A stretch of DNA of 64,000 bases from Periconia sp. R9002. Its lineage: Eukaryota > Ascomycota > Dothideomycetes > Pleosporales > Periconiaceae. The stretch covers positions 186,001 to 250,000 of the forward strand of contig JAMAHW010000043.1 of NCBI GenBank assembly GCA_023627715.1. The letters run 5' to 3'. Made by a program: the position numbers and the translations under genes. Positions 33,159 through 44,999 of the stretch are shown in pieces (positions within the stretch are counted from its first letter, which is position 1; every line of letters begins with the position of its first letter). The notes below the pieces were generated by a model, which saw only the letters and a program-made list of their open reading frames with translations, was not told the origin of the DNA and did not search any database.

Positions 33159-34131
33159 GGCTGATAAACGATGGGAAAGGCAGGTAAACGAAGGACGGGC
33201 GTGACTCGAGGTGCCCACGAAAAGAGAGCAGGCGCTACACTCTTATGTGCTCTGAGCCTTTGGTAGAGCTATCAACCACACCCTGTCCTCCCCGTCTTCT
33301 TACCCGCTTTCTAGACCTCATCTAGGAAACTGCCTTCTTATGTAACCAATCAGTGCCCGAATGAGCAGCTGGTTAATGGGTTTAGGTGAAATTTCCAAAG
33401 TGAAGGTTAGGCGCTGTTGTTGCCAAGCAACTCAGGGGCGAGATGGTGATCTGAGAGCAAGCGAATACTAATCTTCTACGGTGGATCTCCTTCCTATTGT
33501 GGACGGCGATCATCGCGCCTCAACGGTGAAATCATGATTGGACTCAAGCTAGATTGCGTGCTGGAGATCTATCTGCCTTATCACCTCCCTAATTCTTATG
33601 ATTGACTACTCCCGGTGTTCAGTTCTTGTTAAACAGAATGGTGATGTTCAACCGCCAAGTCCGCCATCAATTGCTGGCACGAATGAACGGGCAGGTCGAA
33701 TGAAACGAGTGAGGTAACTCGTAAGAAATTATTCGGTGTGGTAGCCTGGTAGGCGCTTTAGCTTACTTGGGGTTTAATACCCGAAATAGGCACTTCAAGA
33801 TGCTAGGCATTTCATGCAGCTGCTCTGATAGCTTGAGGCGTTCGCAGTACCGAATGCCAACCCATACAACTCCCCCAACTCGGCAGCTCGTCGGTTACTC
33901 CGAGAATACACAGCGGAGATCAATTCAGGCGCAGAATCAATGAAGACCAACGAGCACGGCAACACCGGAATTACACATCGTGATTAAGAAATGTAGAGCA
34001 CACATATATGTAGATGAGTTAGTTGATGAAAAATCAATTGATCAACCCTCTGCTTTCATTGATGCTGAAAAAAAAACTACCGTATGTCATCCGCTCCAAC
34101 AACCAGCGCCTCATCATGGGTCACGACCAAA
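33159..34131. other. Intergenic between protease promoter and retroelement block
   Basis: Promoter of the minus-strand protease and the 3' flank of the gag-like gene. A run of nine A lies at about 34069-34077. No gene seen. Confidence 0.4.
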
Positions 34132-37100
34132 TCACTCATCCGACATGTCCAAAGGTTGCTTCGATTGCACGGTAGGGCTGGACGGTTCCTGTACAAGCCC
34201 ACCGTTGAGATCCGCAGAAGGTTTGTGAAGACCCTGTTCATTTTCGTGGCCTGCCCTCTTTCTCTTCCCTAACGGCTCCAACTTGTTTTTGTCGTATGCC
34301 GTCTGACTTTCCTTGAGCCGGCGGTCGTCGTCTGCCCTCTGTCTTTCCTTGAGCCTCTGTCTTTGCATGACCTTGCGGAGCATCGGCATGTCGGGTACTA
34401 CCGCGTTTTCAGGTGGGATCTCTGTCTCCGGTAGTCCCCTGATCAAACAACGAGGGGATGAAAAGGAAAAGCTTAGGCCTTTCTCGATGGCCACCGATGC
34501 CTGAGACGAATTTTGGGCAGCGTGCTCCTTCTGTAGCCCGGCGCTTTCGTCATCGTCTTTCCTCCGCTCCGCTGGCTGCTGTGTCTCATGTGGAATGACC
34601 TCTGCGGGTTTTTGACTGACAACGGCGGCGGGAGATTTAGTGGGGCTGTCTTCGATTTGGCCGTCGGCCACCGGGCCCTGGGATTCAGAGGATGACTGCG
34701 AATCAGAGAGTGACTGCGGATCAGAGGAGGGTAACGGATCAGAGGAGGGTAACGGATCAGAGGAGGGTAACGGATCAGAGGAGGGTAACGGATCAGAGGA
34801 AGGTGGCGGATCAGAGGAGGGTGGTGGTTTAGAGGGCTGCGATTCATCTTCGGCTTGGCTGCTGACCACCGGAACCCGCGGCACCGAAGGGTCTGGTGAT
34901 TCAGAGAGTGGCTGCGGATCAGAGGGGGGTGGCGGTTCAGAAGATCGGGTGGGCGGTTCAGAAGATGGGGGCGGTGGTACAGAAGAGTCATTTTCGGCTT
35001 GACTGTTGACGGCCTGCCTTCGTTTTGCTGGTTTTGCTTGTTTTGCCTGTTGAACTTGTTTTTGTTTTTGTGCTTTTACTAATGCTTTGTATGCTCCAGC
35101 TGCCTCTTGCTTTTTGTCCCACGCTGCCCGCAGGTGTGGATCCTTGGGAGGTCGGCCAAGTGGCGCTTTAACAACTTCGCCAATGCCAGGTTGCTCGACT
35201 TCCACAACTTCTGGCGTTTCAGTTGATGGCCTCTGACCTTCCCCTTCCTTTCCACTGCTTTGAGCTCTTTGCATCATTTCTCTTTTCTTCGTTAGGCTCT
35301 CCAGTTTTTTTCTTAGCCCTTCATTTCCCGTTGATTTGTTCGATGTTTTCTCCAATTTGGTCAATGCTGCCTCTTCTTCCCTTATTTTCCGTTTCAACTC
35401 CGTGTCGTCATCTACCTTGTCTTTGCCCAGGACGTCAAGATAACACCTTTGATTGCTCGGTCCGGATGGTGCAGATGGTGAGGATGGGGCAGCATCGGAA
35501 GATTCGGAGCTTGGGATGGCGTCGGAAGATCCGGAGGTTGGGCCAGCACTGGAAGATTCGGGAAGGGAATGGGCATTACGATTAGTTCTCGAGTAGTAGG
35601 ATCTTCCAACGGGGTTGGGATTGAATGGCAGAGGCTCATCAGGGGACTGATTTGAACTGCCGGATGAAGAGCCGGGGTCATTGGTCCTCGTCCAGTCAAC
35701 GTTGTCGTCGTTGTCGGCAAAATCTGACCAAGACGATCCGTCGTCGTCGTTGTCGTCGTCGGAGATGTTAATAGGATCCACCGGCCTTTTTCCCTTGGGA
35801 TCATGGCTGGAAACGCCGACATTGGTGCCGACTTCGGAGAGTACGGGGGGTTGTGTGGTTGACGCGCCCTTTTGGACTGTTACTACTGCTTTTTGAACAG
35901 AGTGGTCAACCAATTGCATGTTGCGGTCCTTTGCGAGAGCTCTTTGCGCCTCTGCTTGGTTCTTCCACCGCTTAGCCACATTGTGTGTGTTGACCAACGC
36001 TTCGCTCGGTGTAGCCCCGTTGTGTAGGTTGATCAACGCTTTACAGGTGTCGGGCCAGGCAGCGGCATCTTCCAACTCAAAGTTTGGATGCCAGTAAGGC
36101 ATTTTCCAGAACATTTTATCGGCTTGTTTTCGCATGTTCCTGACCTCTTTAGTGCACTTATGCGCAGATTCTGTACCGACACCTGGTTTCTGACAATTGA
36201 GACACCGGTCCGGAGAATTTCTATCCCGTTTACAATCGCTCTTCATATGTCCGCGTAAGCCACAATTTATGCAACCCGGCGGATTGGGACATGGCTTTTC
36301 TGGCAGGTCTGTATGATTCGGCGACCCACAAACGCGGCACAACGAGGCAGTGCCCTCCATATGATAGGGTCTGCAAGAAGAGTCAAGTTAGGTCTGAAAC
36401 ATTTTGGACGGCAACTCATGAAGGGTCAACAACTCACCTCAACCTTGTTGGGCATCCGTCTATGACGACGGGTATCGAAACGATGCTCACTGCATCTCCT
36501 CGGTCCATAGCATTAAGTATGACCTTGTTGTCTCGGACCATGATGTCTCTGAGCGGAATACCCAGCTGCTTGCTCCAGCTTTTGATGGCGTCCTGTTTGC
36601 GATCAGGGTCTTTGATTTTCCAGATGACACCTGAGAGATTGCACGTCGTCACAATCAAGTAATAGTTGTGTTGGTCAACATAAGAGTCGGTGAGGCCCAA
36701 CACCGCTAGAACCGCCTTCTTGTTGGAAGGCTGCATTGCGAATCTGGCATGGTCGAAGCAGTCGAAGTAAACATATAGTCGCTTCGGTGGGTAGGACACG
36801 CGTATTCCGGTCACGCCGAACTGTGCTCGGTTGAGGAGGTCCACCAGTTCATTGCGCTTTGCCTCCAGTTGTTGTGATGAGAGACCCTCGAAAACCTCCT
36901 TTTCTCCCTCATCGAGCTTTATGGCCATGTAGGGCGCGTCTGGTGCAAGGGTCTGCGAGCGTTTTGGGGGCTCCGTGGAAGATGTTCCGCGGGCAATCAT
37001 CTCCCGTGCCTCGCTCAATCCTTGCTCCATTGCTTGGAACGATGTCGTCAGTAATTTCTGCTGGTCACTGGACTGTTGATGGAGTTGCGTGATATACCCT

Positions 37101-37381
37101 TGCATCATGTGCATTTGATGGAGAATCAAATTCAATGCGCCTGCCATTGCTGGATCCATGACGTTTCCCGGGACGCTATGGGACATATCTACGCCGTATT
37201 GCTGGGGGTAAGTTGGATTCAAGAAGAATCCGGTTGCCTTACTTGGGTCGTCGGACATTGGGATGGCAGTGGATTCTGCCGCTGGCGTGTCTTGCGCTAC
37301 TGCATTTTGACTGAAATATGGCGCCGCTTCGGCATTGAGAGTCGACGCGATACGGTATGGGGTGGAAGAGGGGGATTCCAT
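34132..37381 (-). mobile_element. Retroelement gag/ORF1-like gene with CCHC zinc knuckles and an intron, 1060 aa
   Basis: Two exons: 37381-36438 and 36370-34132, separated by a 67-nt intron with donor GTGAGT, a CCTAACTT branch-like motif and a CTTGCAG acceptor; the join keeps frame (TRLR then PYHMEGTASLC). The N-terminal half (about 150-310) has a folded nucleic-acid-binding-like segment (GIRVSYPPKRLYVYFDCF, YYLIVTTCNLSGVIWKIK). Just after the junction come clustered zinc knuckles (CRVCGSPNHTDLPEKPC, CINCGLRGHMKSDC, CLNCQKPG). The C-terminal 500 residues are low complexity with SSDP repeats and a basic tail. This is the layout of ORF1 of Tad/I-like non-LTR elements. No RT follows it downstream. 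It could be a domesticated gene or an element half. Confidence 0.72.
34718..34830 (-). repeat. 18-bp tandem repeat inside the gag-like ORF
   Basis: About six units of GGATCAGAGGAGGGTAAC (some diverged at the ends), encoding SSDPLP repeats on the minus strand. In-frame, so length change would not break the ORF. Confidence 0.9.
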
Positions 37382-39035
37382 GGCGAAAGGAGGATGGGAT
37401 AGACAGAATATTGCAGAAGAGAATGGGTTGTACCGAAAAGTCTCAGAGTCACAATAGTACGGATGTAAAAAAGAAGACGATGGTGGTGTGCTTTCGAGGA
37501 GGGTGGACGCAGCTACTTGAATTCTTTGGTGGTGCTTTGCTTCAACACGGCGAGGTGCCGAACAGTTTGTTCCCAAGGATTGGTTCCTCTTTGGGGAAAG
37601 CTCAAGGGGTTCTGGTGAGACTCTTTTCTTTCTCCTGCAAACGCGGTGCTTTGGGTTCAAACGCGTCCTCGGCGGGTGAGGCCCCTCGGCACGCGTCTTC
37701 CACAACAGTTGTTTGTTGATCAAAGTTCCTTCACTCCTTCTACCAATGAATGTCATTGATCTTCTAACCGAAGCACATTTGCGACAAGCCTCGTTCGTGA
37801 TGCAGTGCTCGTCCATCAATAGGATGTCTCCCCGTCGGTATCTGCAAAATCATAGCCCTCGTATGTGTCGAATGTTCATGGTCGCGAAACTCACTAAGCA
37901 ACCCGCCCCAACCTCATGCCCCGCCAGGTGTGCGCGCGTCGCATTGCCACTTCCTTCGTGTTTCTCCGTCATCTCCTATCACGCTATGAGGCAGGGTAGA
38001 ACGACACGTCCTATTTTCTTTTCCATTTCCGTTTGTCCCATCTTCCCCAATGGTACGTCTGCATGCAGGGAGAGGGAGGGGAAACCAGGGAACAGGGTCC
38101 TGCAATGCGGGGCTGCAGCGAAGTTGGACCTCTCTTCCGCAAAAAGCAAATTTGAAAACTTCACTTGGACCCTGGCTAACCGCCACTCCTGCAAGATCAT
38201 TATTAAACATGGTCATCTAGAACCTATGTAGGCATGCGCCGAGGAAAGGACCAGAGATATCTGATACCTACTCCCCGAGGGAAGCAGCAATGTGCACTGA
38301 CGCTGACGCGCATTGACGCGTTTTCTTAGTCTCAAAGTGCTATCAATCCTTTTTTTTTTTTGGGGTACCACCATAGCGCGCAAGAAAACGCCAATGTAGG
38401 ATCCACCTAGACAATTTGAAATGATGGATCCGTCAGATTTACGAGTCGAACTAGTTGCCACTTGATTGCACTCCCCGAATTCCTCGGTGTCATGGCTACT
38501 TCGGGATACAGGGTCGGCATCAGCACACGACGCGTCGGGCAGATGTTTTGTAGGCGACGCGTTCATGGCGTTGCCTGCACAGTGAAAGAAAGAAGACGTC
38601 TACGGCAACGCGTGCACGTTGTTCTCGTGTCAAGCTCAGGCCGTGACAAGGGACATGTGGAAATTAAATGGGACTTGGATATCGTTCACATCAAGGATCT
38701 AGGAACTTACAGACTTGGAGATCAGACAGAGTTGAGGTCAATCCCCCGTGCCCTCTCACTGCATGTTGGCACGTCAGACACGAGGCAGATGAGCCGTTCA
38801 CGCACTGAGCGGACACCACGTTGGGGACGTCTTGGGTAGGTATTCATGATGTTGCGGTTTCACAAGTCAAGCAGAAATGGATTGAAACTGATGGCTATTC
38901 GCTATGCTACAAACTCAACACAACCTCATAAAGCAGTATGAACAAGACACCAGCACCCGCCTGAGCACCCCCAACGTGCTTGTTGACCCCCCCCCCCCCC
39001 CCCCTATTTTCTGCCGACGTGCGTGATCGAAACGA
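37382..39035. other. Spacer between gag-like and RT genes; homopolymers
   Basis: Contains a run of 12 T (38350-38361) and a run of 18 C (38987-39004), the latter ~32 bp beyond the RT stop codon. The minus-strand frame stays open upstream of the gag start to 37819 but looks like a 5' leader. The homopolymers may be retroelement tails or assembly-weak spots. Confidence 0.5.
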
Positions 39036-42001
39036 TTATGAAAAACCATACTTATACTTGACACCCTTGAACATCTCAATGTCAAAGTAGCGGACAGCCC
39101 AACGCGTTACGATATTGATGTTGTCCGGATGCATGAGATCCTTCATGCTTCTCCTGCCTGGAATGAGCGCGAACAGATCGCGTCGAGCGTCATTCAAATT
39201 CTTGCAATGGAAGAAGAGATGCTCCGCGCTATGAAAGAAGTTACCCTCGCAGCGTGGACATTTTTTTTTGCCGAAATGGCCTAGAAGGCGGAAGTCCCTG
39301 TCGTTCTCGTTGTTTTTTCGCCCTTTGAGTTGATGACAGTAGAGCGGATTGCCGAGCAGTGGCATGTTACCCGACAAGAGGTAAACCGCCATTGTTTCTA
39401 GGCAGCGGTCCAAGCCTCGGTGGAAGTGGGGCCTGACGTCTTGGAATCGCATCATCAGGACGACAGACTTTTGCCATGGGGAGAGTGGTGCCTTCTGGTT
39501 GCGGTAGCCGCGTTTCCAATCATCCCAAAACTCTTCAGATAATTCAGCGGATTTGATGTCGTATTCTTGCTTGAGCTTATTCTTCGGAAGGTTTCCGTTG
39601 AACTCTCTGGAGGCAATCTCGTACAGTTGGGTATACGGGACTTTCTTTAGATGGTCCATGGCCTGCTTCCTTTTCTTTCTGTTCAGCGGCAGGCACTTCT
39701 CCTGGTCCCGTATCACCTTCATCATATGAAGATACTCCGGCAAGCCCTTGCGTTTGGCACGGTTTGCCATGGCGACCGCAGACAGCTTTTCAACGATGAA
39801 CATGACATTCAACAACCACACCATCAGGGGGCCAGGCGAGCCGGGTCGAGCACGAAGGAGAGTGCGCGCGGCCTCGTCCTGGGTCGACCGCAAGATCTCG
39901 ATGGCCTTCTTTGACAGGCCCTTGTGCACCTCCTCACCTGGCCAATGTAGAAACCAACTCTGAGCGCAATACAGGAACTTGCTCTGAATGTTAGTCAAAT
40001 AGTAATCGCGGGCCTCTTCAATGGTTACACCTCGGGTGGCTGTTGTTTGCCTCCGGAAGTAAGACAAAGAAATGCGAACATCCCTCTGGATCTGTAAGCA
40101 CGTTAGTCGACTGTCGGAAAATGTCGAGGATTCATCGGCGAACTCACCTTTCTACAATGAGCCACAAAGGTCAAGGATCTGTCCAAGATCAAGCCCAACA
40201 CTCGGAGATTCTCTGGACAAAGTTTCTCCATCATTCGTAACCTCTGTACGGGGTCCTCTTCCTTGGCGATGTTTGCCTGGTATTCCAAGATCTCAGGAAT
40301 TTGTGGTAACAGAAACCGGTTGAAACCACTTGTCTTCTTGTGGGGAGCAAGGAAGTGGTACACCTGGTACTTCTCCGGCGAGAACTTAAAATTCATGTTC
40401 AGAGCTATCTCGAGAAGCTCATGATGGATTTTCTCAAAGATCTTGTTGTTAGTCTCATAGCTGTCGGACGCTACCGCGATGGTAGTGTCGTCTACGTATG
40501 ACAGTCTGTCAACGTTGACGTTGTGGAAGAACTTCAAGTCTGTGCCGAAGAGTTTCTTGTTCTCACGTTGATCCACAAGCGCAGCTGCGTAGATTGCAAA
40601 CAAGATTGACGAAAGAGGACTGCCCTGGGGAACGCCAACATTGACCATGTATGTCTCACCTGTGTCTCCGCTCTCACCTGGGAGGCGAACCTTCACAAGG
40701 CGGTAGGAGAGAAAACCCATGATGAGTTTGATAAGCCAACCAGGGAACCCCAAGTTGCTCATGATTTGCAGCAACAACGAGCGATTGACACTATCGTAAG
40801 CACCGGAGAGATCAAGAGCGTACAAGGTGACCACTTTGCCCATTGCCCATTGTACGTGGATGAAGTTGATCAGACGTTCCGTGGCAAGAGCGGTGTTTTT
40901 TCCAGGTGCTCCGAATTGAGCACTGGGGAGCACCCCCAGATGTTCCGTTACAATTTTCGTCAAACGGTTGTTGATGACACGTTCAAAGATCTTCACCAAA
41001 CAACAGGCCAGAGCCACCGGTCGATACGACTTCGGGTGATCGCGAGCTTTGCCAGCCTTGTGAAGAGCCAATATGATCGTGAGCCTGAAAGATGGAGGGT
41101 AATGAGAATGAAAGAGGAAGGTGTCGATGATGCGAGCCAATAGAGGTGCAATAATGTCTTTGACCACTTTGAGCAGGTCGTAAGCGATGGTGTCAGGCCC
41201 AGCAGCCTTGTGGTTGGGAGCTTTACCCAAGATGTCAAGGAGCTCGGTTTCTTCTTCTTCATCTTCATTTTCATTTTTGGTCTTGATCAGGTACTGTACT
41301 GCCTCATGTCGGTCTATTGGCTCAAGATTTGGTTGGAAGGGTTCGTCAGGCAGCAAGTCGGTCGAAGAAGCAGAGGCCGAAGGTGGAGACACTCCGTCCG
41401 AATCCTGATCTGGTCAATAAAGGGTCTAGACGAGACCAATTGGATGAGTGCATTTACTTACCGATGTCTGGGAGGACTCGGTCACTTTTCTGAAGCCGTT
41501 TGCCCCAAAAACAGTGCGCATATACCAAGTCTTCATCTCGGACGGATTTCTAGTGACCTTGTCGCCTATCTTGAACTCTTGGATGTGCGTAGTGGCCTTT
41601 GGCTGCATGCTGTGCCTCACCTGCTTGATCCTCCTAGAAACCCGATTCTGCTGCGGAGCACCTCCCTTTGTGCGACTGCCGGAGGGTTGGTTGGCAGGTT
41701 GGTTGGCAGGTTGGTTGGCAGGTTGGTTGGCAGGTTGGTTGGCAGGTTGGCTGGCAGAGGGTTGGCTGGCAGAGGATTGGTTGCCGGAGGATTGAGGATT
41801 TTGTCCACTCGACTTCGCCTCAGCGCGCCGCAGAGACTTCATCCAGCCCTGGCGATGCACCTGTAGGCCCAGTTCTATGCATCCTTCTTTCAAATTGAAA
41901 ATGATTAACCATGGATCAGGCAACGCCTGCCTGTCGGTCAGGCGAAGCGTCGAATTCGTGATGGTGTGGACGATCCCTTTGATGTCGTCCGTGATCGTCA
42001 A
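39036..42001 (-). mobile_element. LINE-type reverse transcriptase gene, no recognisable endonuclease, two proposed introns, ~950 aa
   Basis: Proposed exons 42001-41462, 41404-40148 and 40091-39036 (2853 nt in frame); the 5' end is uncertain because the first frame opens after a stop without an ATG. Introns: 57 nt (GTAAGT...ATCAG) and 56 nt (GTGAGT, GACTAAC branch, TACAG). The RT domain is complete in the second exon: HKAAGPDTIAYDLL, KSYRPVALACCLVKIFERVI, motif A LYALDLSGAYDSV, motif B GVPQGSPLSSILFAIY, motif C SYVDDTTIAV. The C-terminus carries a CCHC-type zinc motif (CPRCEGNFFHSAEHLFFHC) as in Tad/Jockey-like ORF2. No APE endonuclease is found upstream; instead there is a ~180-aa segment with QPAN repeats and FKIGDKVTRNP. 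No RNase H follows. RT residues are intact, so activity is possible. Confidence 0.8.
41687..41752 (-). repeat. 12-bp tandem repeat in the RT gene's N-terminal exon
   Basis: About five units of GGTTGGTTGGCA encoding repeated QPAN on the minus strand, followed by a diverged SASQPSASQ part. In-frame. Confidence 0.95.
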
Positions 42002-42855
42002 GTGGTGCTCGGGTAAGAAACTGTAGCTGTTCTATAGATTGTTTGCTTATATAGCTACAGAGATATCGTCCAGCAGAGGGCCATGGTCTTTGCCCTCGTG
42101 CTCGCGCTCGCGCTCTCGCTCTTCGGTCCAGAGGAGTACGGGTATTGCTGGTACGACTTCGATCCTACATTTTGTTCACTGTCAACTAATAGTGTTTTCA
42201 AGGCGAATCCGAATACGTCGACAAGTGGATGATGATGTCGTCCGGTACACCTTCATTGTTGGAGTTACACCCACCTGAGTCAAACACTAACAATTTTAGT
42301 TTCGTTTGCGCCGCTCGCGTCACTCGCGTCGTACACGTCTTCGTGTAAGTCACTGCGATTTAAGCACGGAATGTTGCAACTGCTAATACGGAAATACAGT
42401 GCTTTTAGACATGATTCGTTTGAGTAATGTGGTGGTGGTAGTAGTAGTAGAAGGTAGATGGAGAGTAGTGTTCAAGAGTAGTAGTGGTGGAAGCTGAAGT
42501 CTACTCACCAGCAGCAGCGGTACGTGTTCCTGTCTTCACCTTTTGTAGTGCCATACTTACTCATTCGTCAAGTAGCCAACTTTATATGCTTCTGGAGACT
42601 TCCGCAGGCGTAAATACTCCTTTCTACCCTTCTCCTGCCATCCGTTAACCAGTCTCTAGCTGCCCGGTGCCAGCCCGGGCCTGCCCGTATGACTCCTTCA
42701 ATGTTCAATCGCCCTGTAGGTGTCACCCCATTGGATCTTTCCCATGTATAACTAATCACATGCTGTGCAGTCGATGGGTGGTTGTTCGTGGGTGTTGGGA
42801 TGTGGTGACGTTCACCACTTCTCACAACCTTTTTTTTCTTTTTTTTCGAGTGCGC

Positions 42856-42953
42856 GCGCTAAGCTCCGTAAGTTAGCCGCTCTTTTAATTTTCCCCTATC
42901 GTGTACTATTTTAAAACTAACTTTTTGGTTGTCTGGCAGTCGGAGCTTAGCGC
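42856..42953. repeat. 13-bp perfect inverted repeat flanking 72 bp
   Basis: GCGCTAAGCTCCG at 42856-42868 and its exact reverse complement at 42941-42953. It could be the ends of a tiny MITE relic or a regulatory palindrome. No flanking duplication is recognised. Confidence 0.7.
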
Positions 42954-42960
42954 CCACGGT

Positions 42961-42978
42961 CACGTGACATATCACGTG
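42961..42978. promoter_or_regulatory. Paired CACGTG E-boxes
   Basis: Two CACGTG hexamers at 42961-42966 and 42973-42978, 12 bp apart centre to centre and each within TCACGTGAC. Such sites bind bHLH factors of the Cbf1/Pho4 type. They are ~510 bp upstream of the gene at 43491. Confidence 0.5.
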
Positions 42979-43490
42979 ACTATACTCCTACCCCTATACG
43001 CTTTTTTCCCGCACACTTTTTACAAACAACTTTTTAACCACTTTTTCACACTAGGCCTAGGCAACCTAGGTAGTTATTACTATTGAAAGTGCCTAATACT
43101 TATAAAAAACTTACCCCCATCTTGCGCGTGGGATGAAACAATATAGAATTAAAAATCAAAAAATCTCTTGTGCCAACTCTTCAAGTGAAGTTTTCGTGTG
43201 GTGTCGGTTCTAGATGCTTGGGTCAATCACTGTTGAGCAGCAGTCTCGGAACAAGGAATTTCAAACCGTCTAATTCCCACGCCAACATTCGCAATATTGC
43301 AACCCGCATTGGCTCCCATCGGCATCGAACGTGCTAGCTCCCTAAAGTCATCCACTAACACTGTAAAATTCATTATGTCTGGTTGGTCTTGGCACCAGCA
43401 CTATGCTGTGAATACTATAAAGGCGACTGCAATCCCCACCAATACTCAAACGTCTACCTCGACACTTGCAACCCCACCACTGCCTCCGCT

Positions 43491-44999
43491 ATGCCTCCCA
43501 GATGTTACTTCCTCGAGTTCCCGCGAGAGCTGCGCAATATCATCTACATACAATATGCTCACGTCAATGGTGGGTACACATACAACTTCCTCACGAATCA
43601 GCTCATCAGAGCGGACGGTGGGTGCATCGACAATGCTCTGGCCTTCACATGTCACCAAGTCGCCGCCGAAATGCAAGGATTGGCTCTGAAAATAAACGAG
43701 ATTACCTTCCGAACGTACCACTCCGACGAAACGAATGGCGGTGCTGCAGACTTCCACAATAGTCTCTGTACCGCTCAAGGCGCCAAGGCTCGTCTACTTG
43801 ATAAACTTGCGCCTCGCTACCTCACCTCGGATATGTCACAGACTGTTGCTGCGAAATATCCGTTTTCCCGTTTTATACTAGATGATTGGCGGTCACATCC
43901 CCCCCGCGTCCTACATACTTATGCACTCTACAAGTCCACCCTCTTTCCAAAAGACTCCTGGGGTGAGCCTCATTCATTGTGGAGCGAGTTTGTTGACTTC
44001 ACTCTCAAACTCATCTCCAAGCATCCAGCCTTTCCCGATGAACCTCAAAAGATCCGGTGGGGCGAATGGAATCAATACGACGCCACAGGTCTGACGCATA
44101 TGCACCTCCCCCCACCCTGGACTGTCCTCGGGTCGGATGAAGCCCGCAAGTTACAAACAGATGTCGCATCAGCAACAGGGATCTATGGCTATAGACATCC
44201 ATTCCGGATAGATCCTTTGCCTAACAAGCCTTTCAAGTATACATACTCAGCAGCATCGTTAGCTATTCGATTCTTAAACTCGACTCCCAATACCACCCTG
44301 AAACACATCAGAAATGTGCTTCTGGATGAAGACCAGGAATCCATCGCAAACGCTTCATGCCACGCCCTTGGCCTTATACCGTTCTGTCGTGACAACCGGG
44401 AAATGACCGTCAAACGCAAAGTCAATCTATGGACAGCATGTCTCTTTGTTAGTGGGAACGGAGAGCGGTTACGTTTTAGTCCATTCTTGGTCACGTGTGC
44501 TATTGGCTCCTGGCTGATGGAGGCTGCAAGACTACCGAAGCTTGGTATGCCTTCAAATTCATTCCAACTAATCCTCGATGGAGGATTGTTTCCAGAGATG
44601 GCACGAAGTACCTTTCAAGCTGTGACCCATGATGCTACAATGCAAGCAGCAATGGATATATACTACGACCGCAACAACCTTCACCGCCCACACTGGAGAT
44701 ATATTACTACTGGCACCAGCTACATCTGGCGCGATTTTCCACGAGTATACCAGGATCTAATAGCTGGGAAATTGTCCAATCTGATCCACTGCAATTTTGA
44801 CATCAGTGTGGGTTCCGACCCTGAAAAAGTCGCTGAGGGATTCGGCGACTCCAACTACTTGGAGTGGCCTTGGTGGGACTACCTACAATACGATATAGGT
44901 CATGACACCACTGAAGAGCCGCTAACTCCACTCCACGTACTCAGACCAGCGAGCTTATCAAGCCAAGAAATGAAGGGCCATTCCAGTGACGGCCTTTAA
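43491..44999 (+). CDS. PREIR..IY (F-box/2EXR-like) hypothetical protein, 502 aa
   Basis: Starts MPPRCYFLEFPRELRNIIYI, the N-terminal signature of the large Dothideomycete F-box-like/2EXR family. The start is chosen at 43491 because the first ATG in frame opens directly on that motif. The rest is a long, mostly alpha/beta sequence with many aromatic residues (RFILDDWRSHPPRVLHTYAL, HPFRIDPLPNKPFKYTYSAA, LKHIRNVLLDEDQESIANAS, WRYITTGTSYIWRDFPRVYQ), no membrane helix and a polar end. It is a larger relative of the type seen at 12010, with little similarity beyond the motif. Single exon; sits between the RT gene and the RNase H gene, but nothing ties it to them. Role unknown. Confidence 0.78.
   Translation: MPPRCYFLEFPRELRNIIYIQYAHVNGGYTYNFLTNQLIRADGGCIDNALAFTCHQVAAEMQGLALKINEITFRTYHSDETNGGAADFHNSLCTAQGAKARLLDKLAPRYLTSDMSQTVAAKYPFSRFILDDWRSHPPRVLHTYALYKSTLFPKDSWGEPHSLWSEFVDFTLKLISKHPAFPDEPQKIRWGEWNQYDATGLTHMHLPPPWTVLGSDEARKLQTDVASATGIYGYRHPFRIDPLPNKPFKYTYSAASLAIRFLNSTPNTTLKHIRNVLLDEDQESIANASCHALGLIPFCRDNREMTVKRKVNLWTACLFVSGNGERLRFSPFLVTCAIGSWLMEAARLPKLGMPSNSFQLILDGGLFPEMARSTFQAVTHDATMQAAMDIYYDRNNLHRPHWRYITTGTSYIWRDFPRVYQDLIAGKLSNLIHCNFDISVGSDPEKVAEGFGDSNYLEWPWWDYLQYDIGHDTTEEPLTPLHVLRPASLSSQEMKGHSSDGL

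Larger units (their letters stand above)
42002..43490. other. Spacer with CT-trinucleotide tract, inverted repeat and paired E-boxes
   Basis: The likely 5' region of the RT gene (minus strand). A CTACTACTACTACCACC-type tract near 42430-42490 and small open pieces could be an upstream exon, but I could not build a consistent model. T-runs occur at 42831-42846. Confidence 0.4.

Noticed and set aside
38987..39004. C-run as telomere or subtelomere sign
   Set aside because: Fungal telomeres are TTAGGG repeats; none are present.
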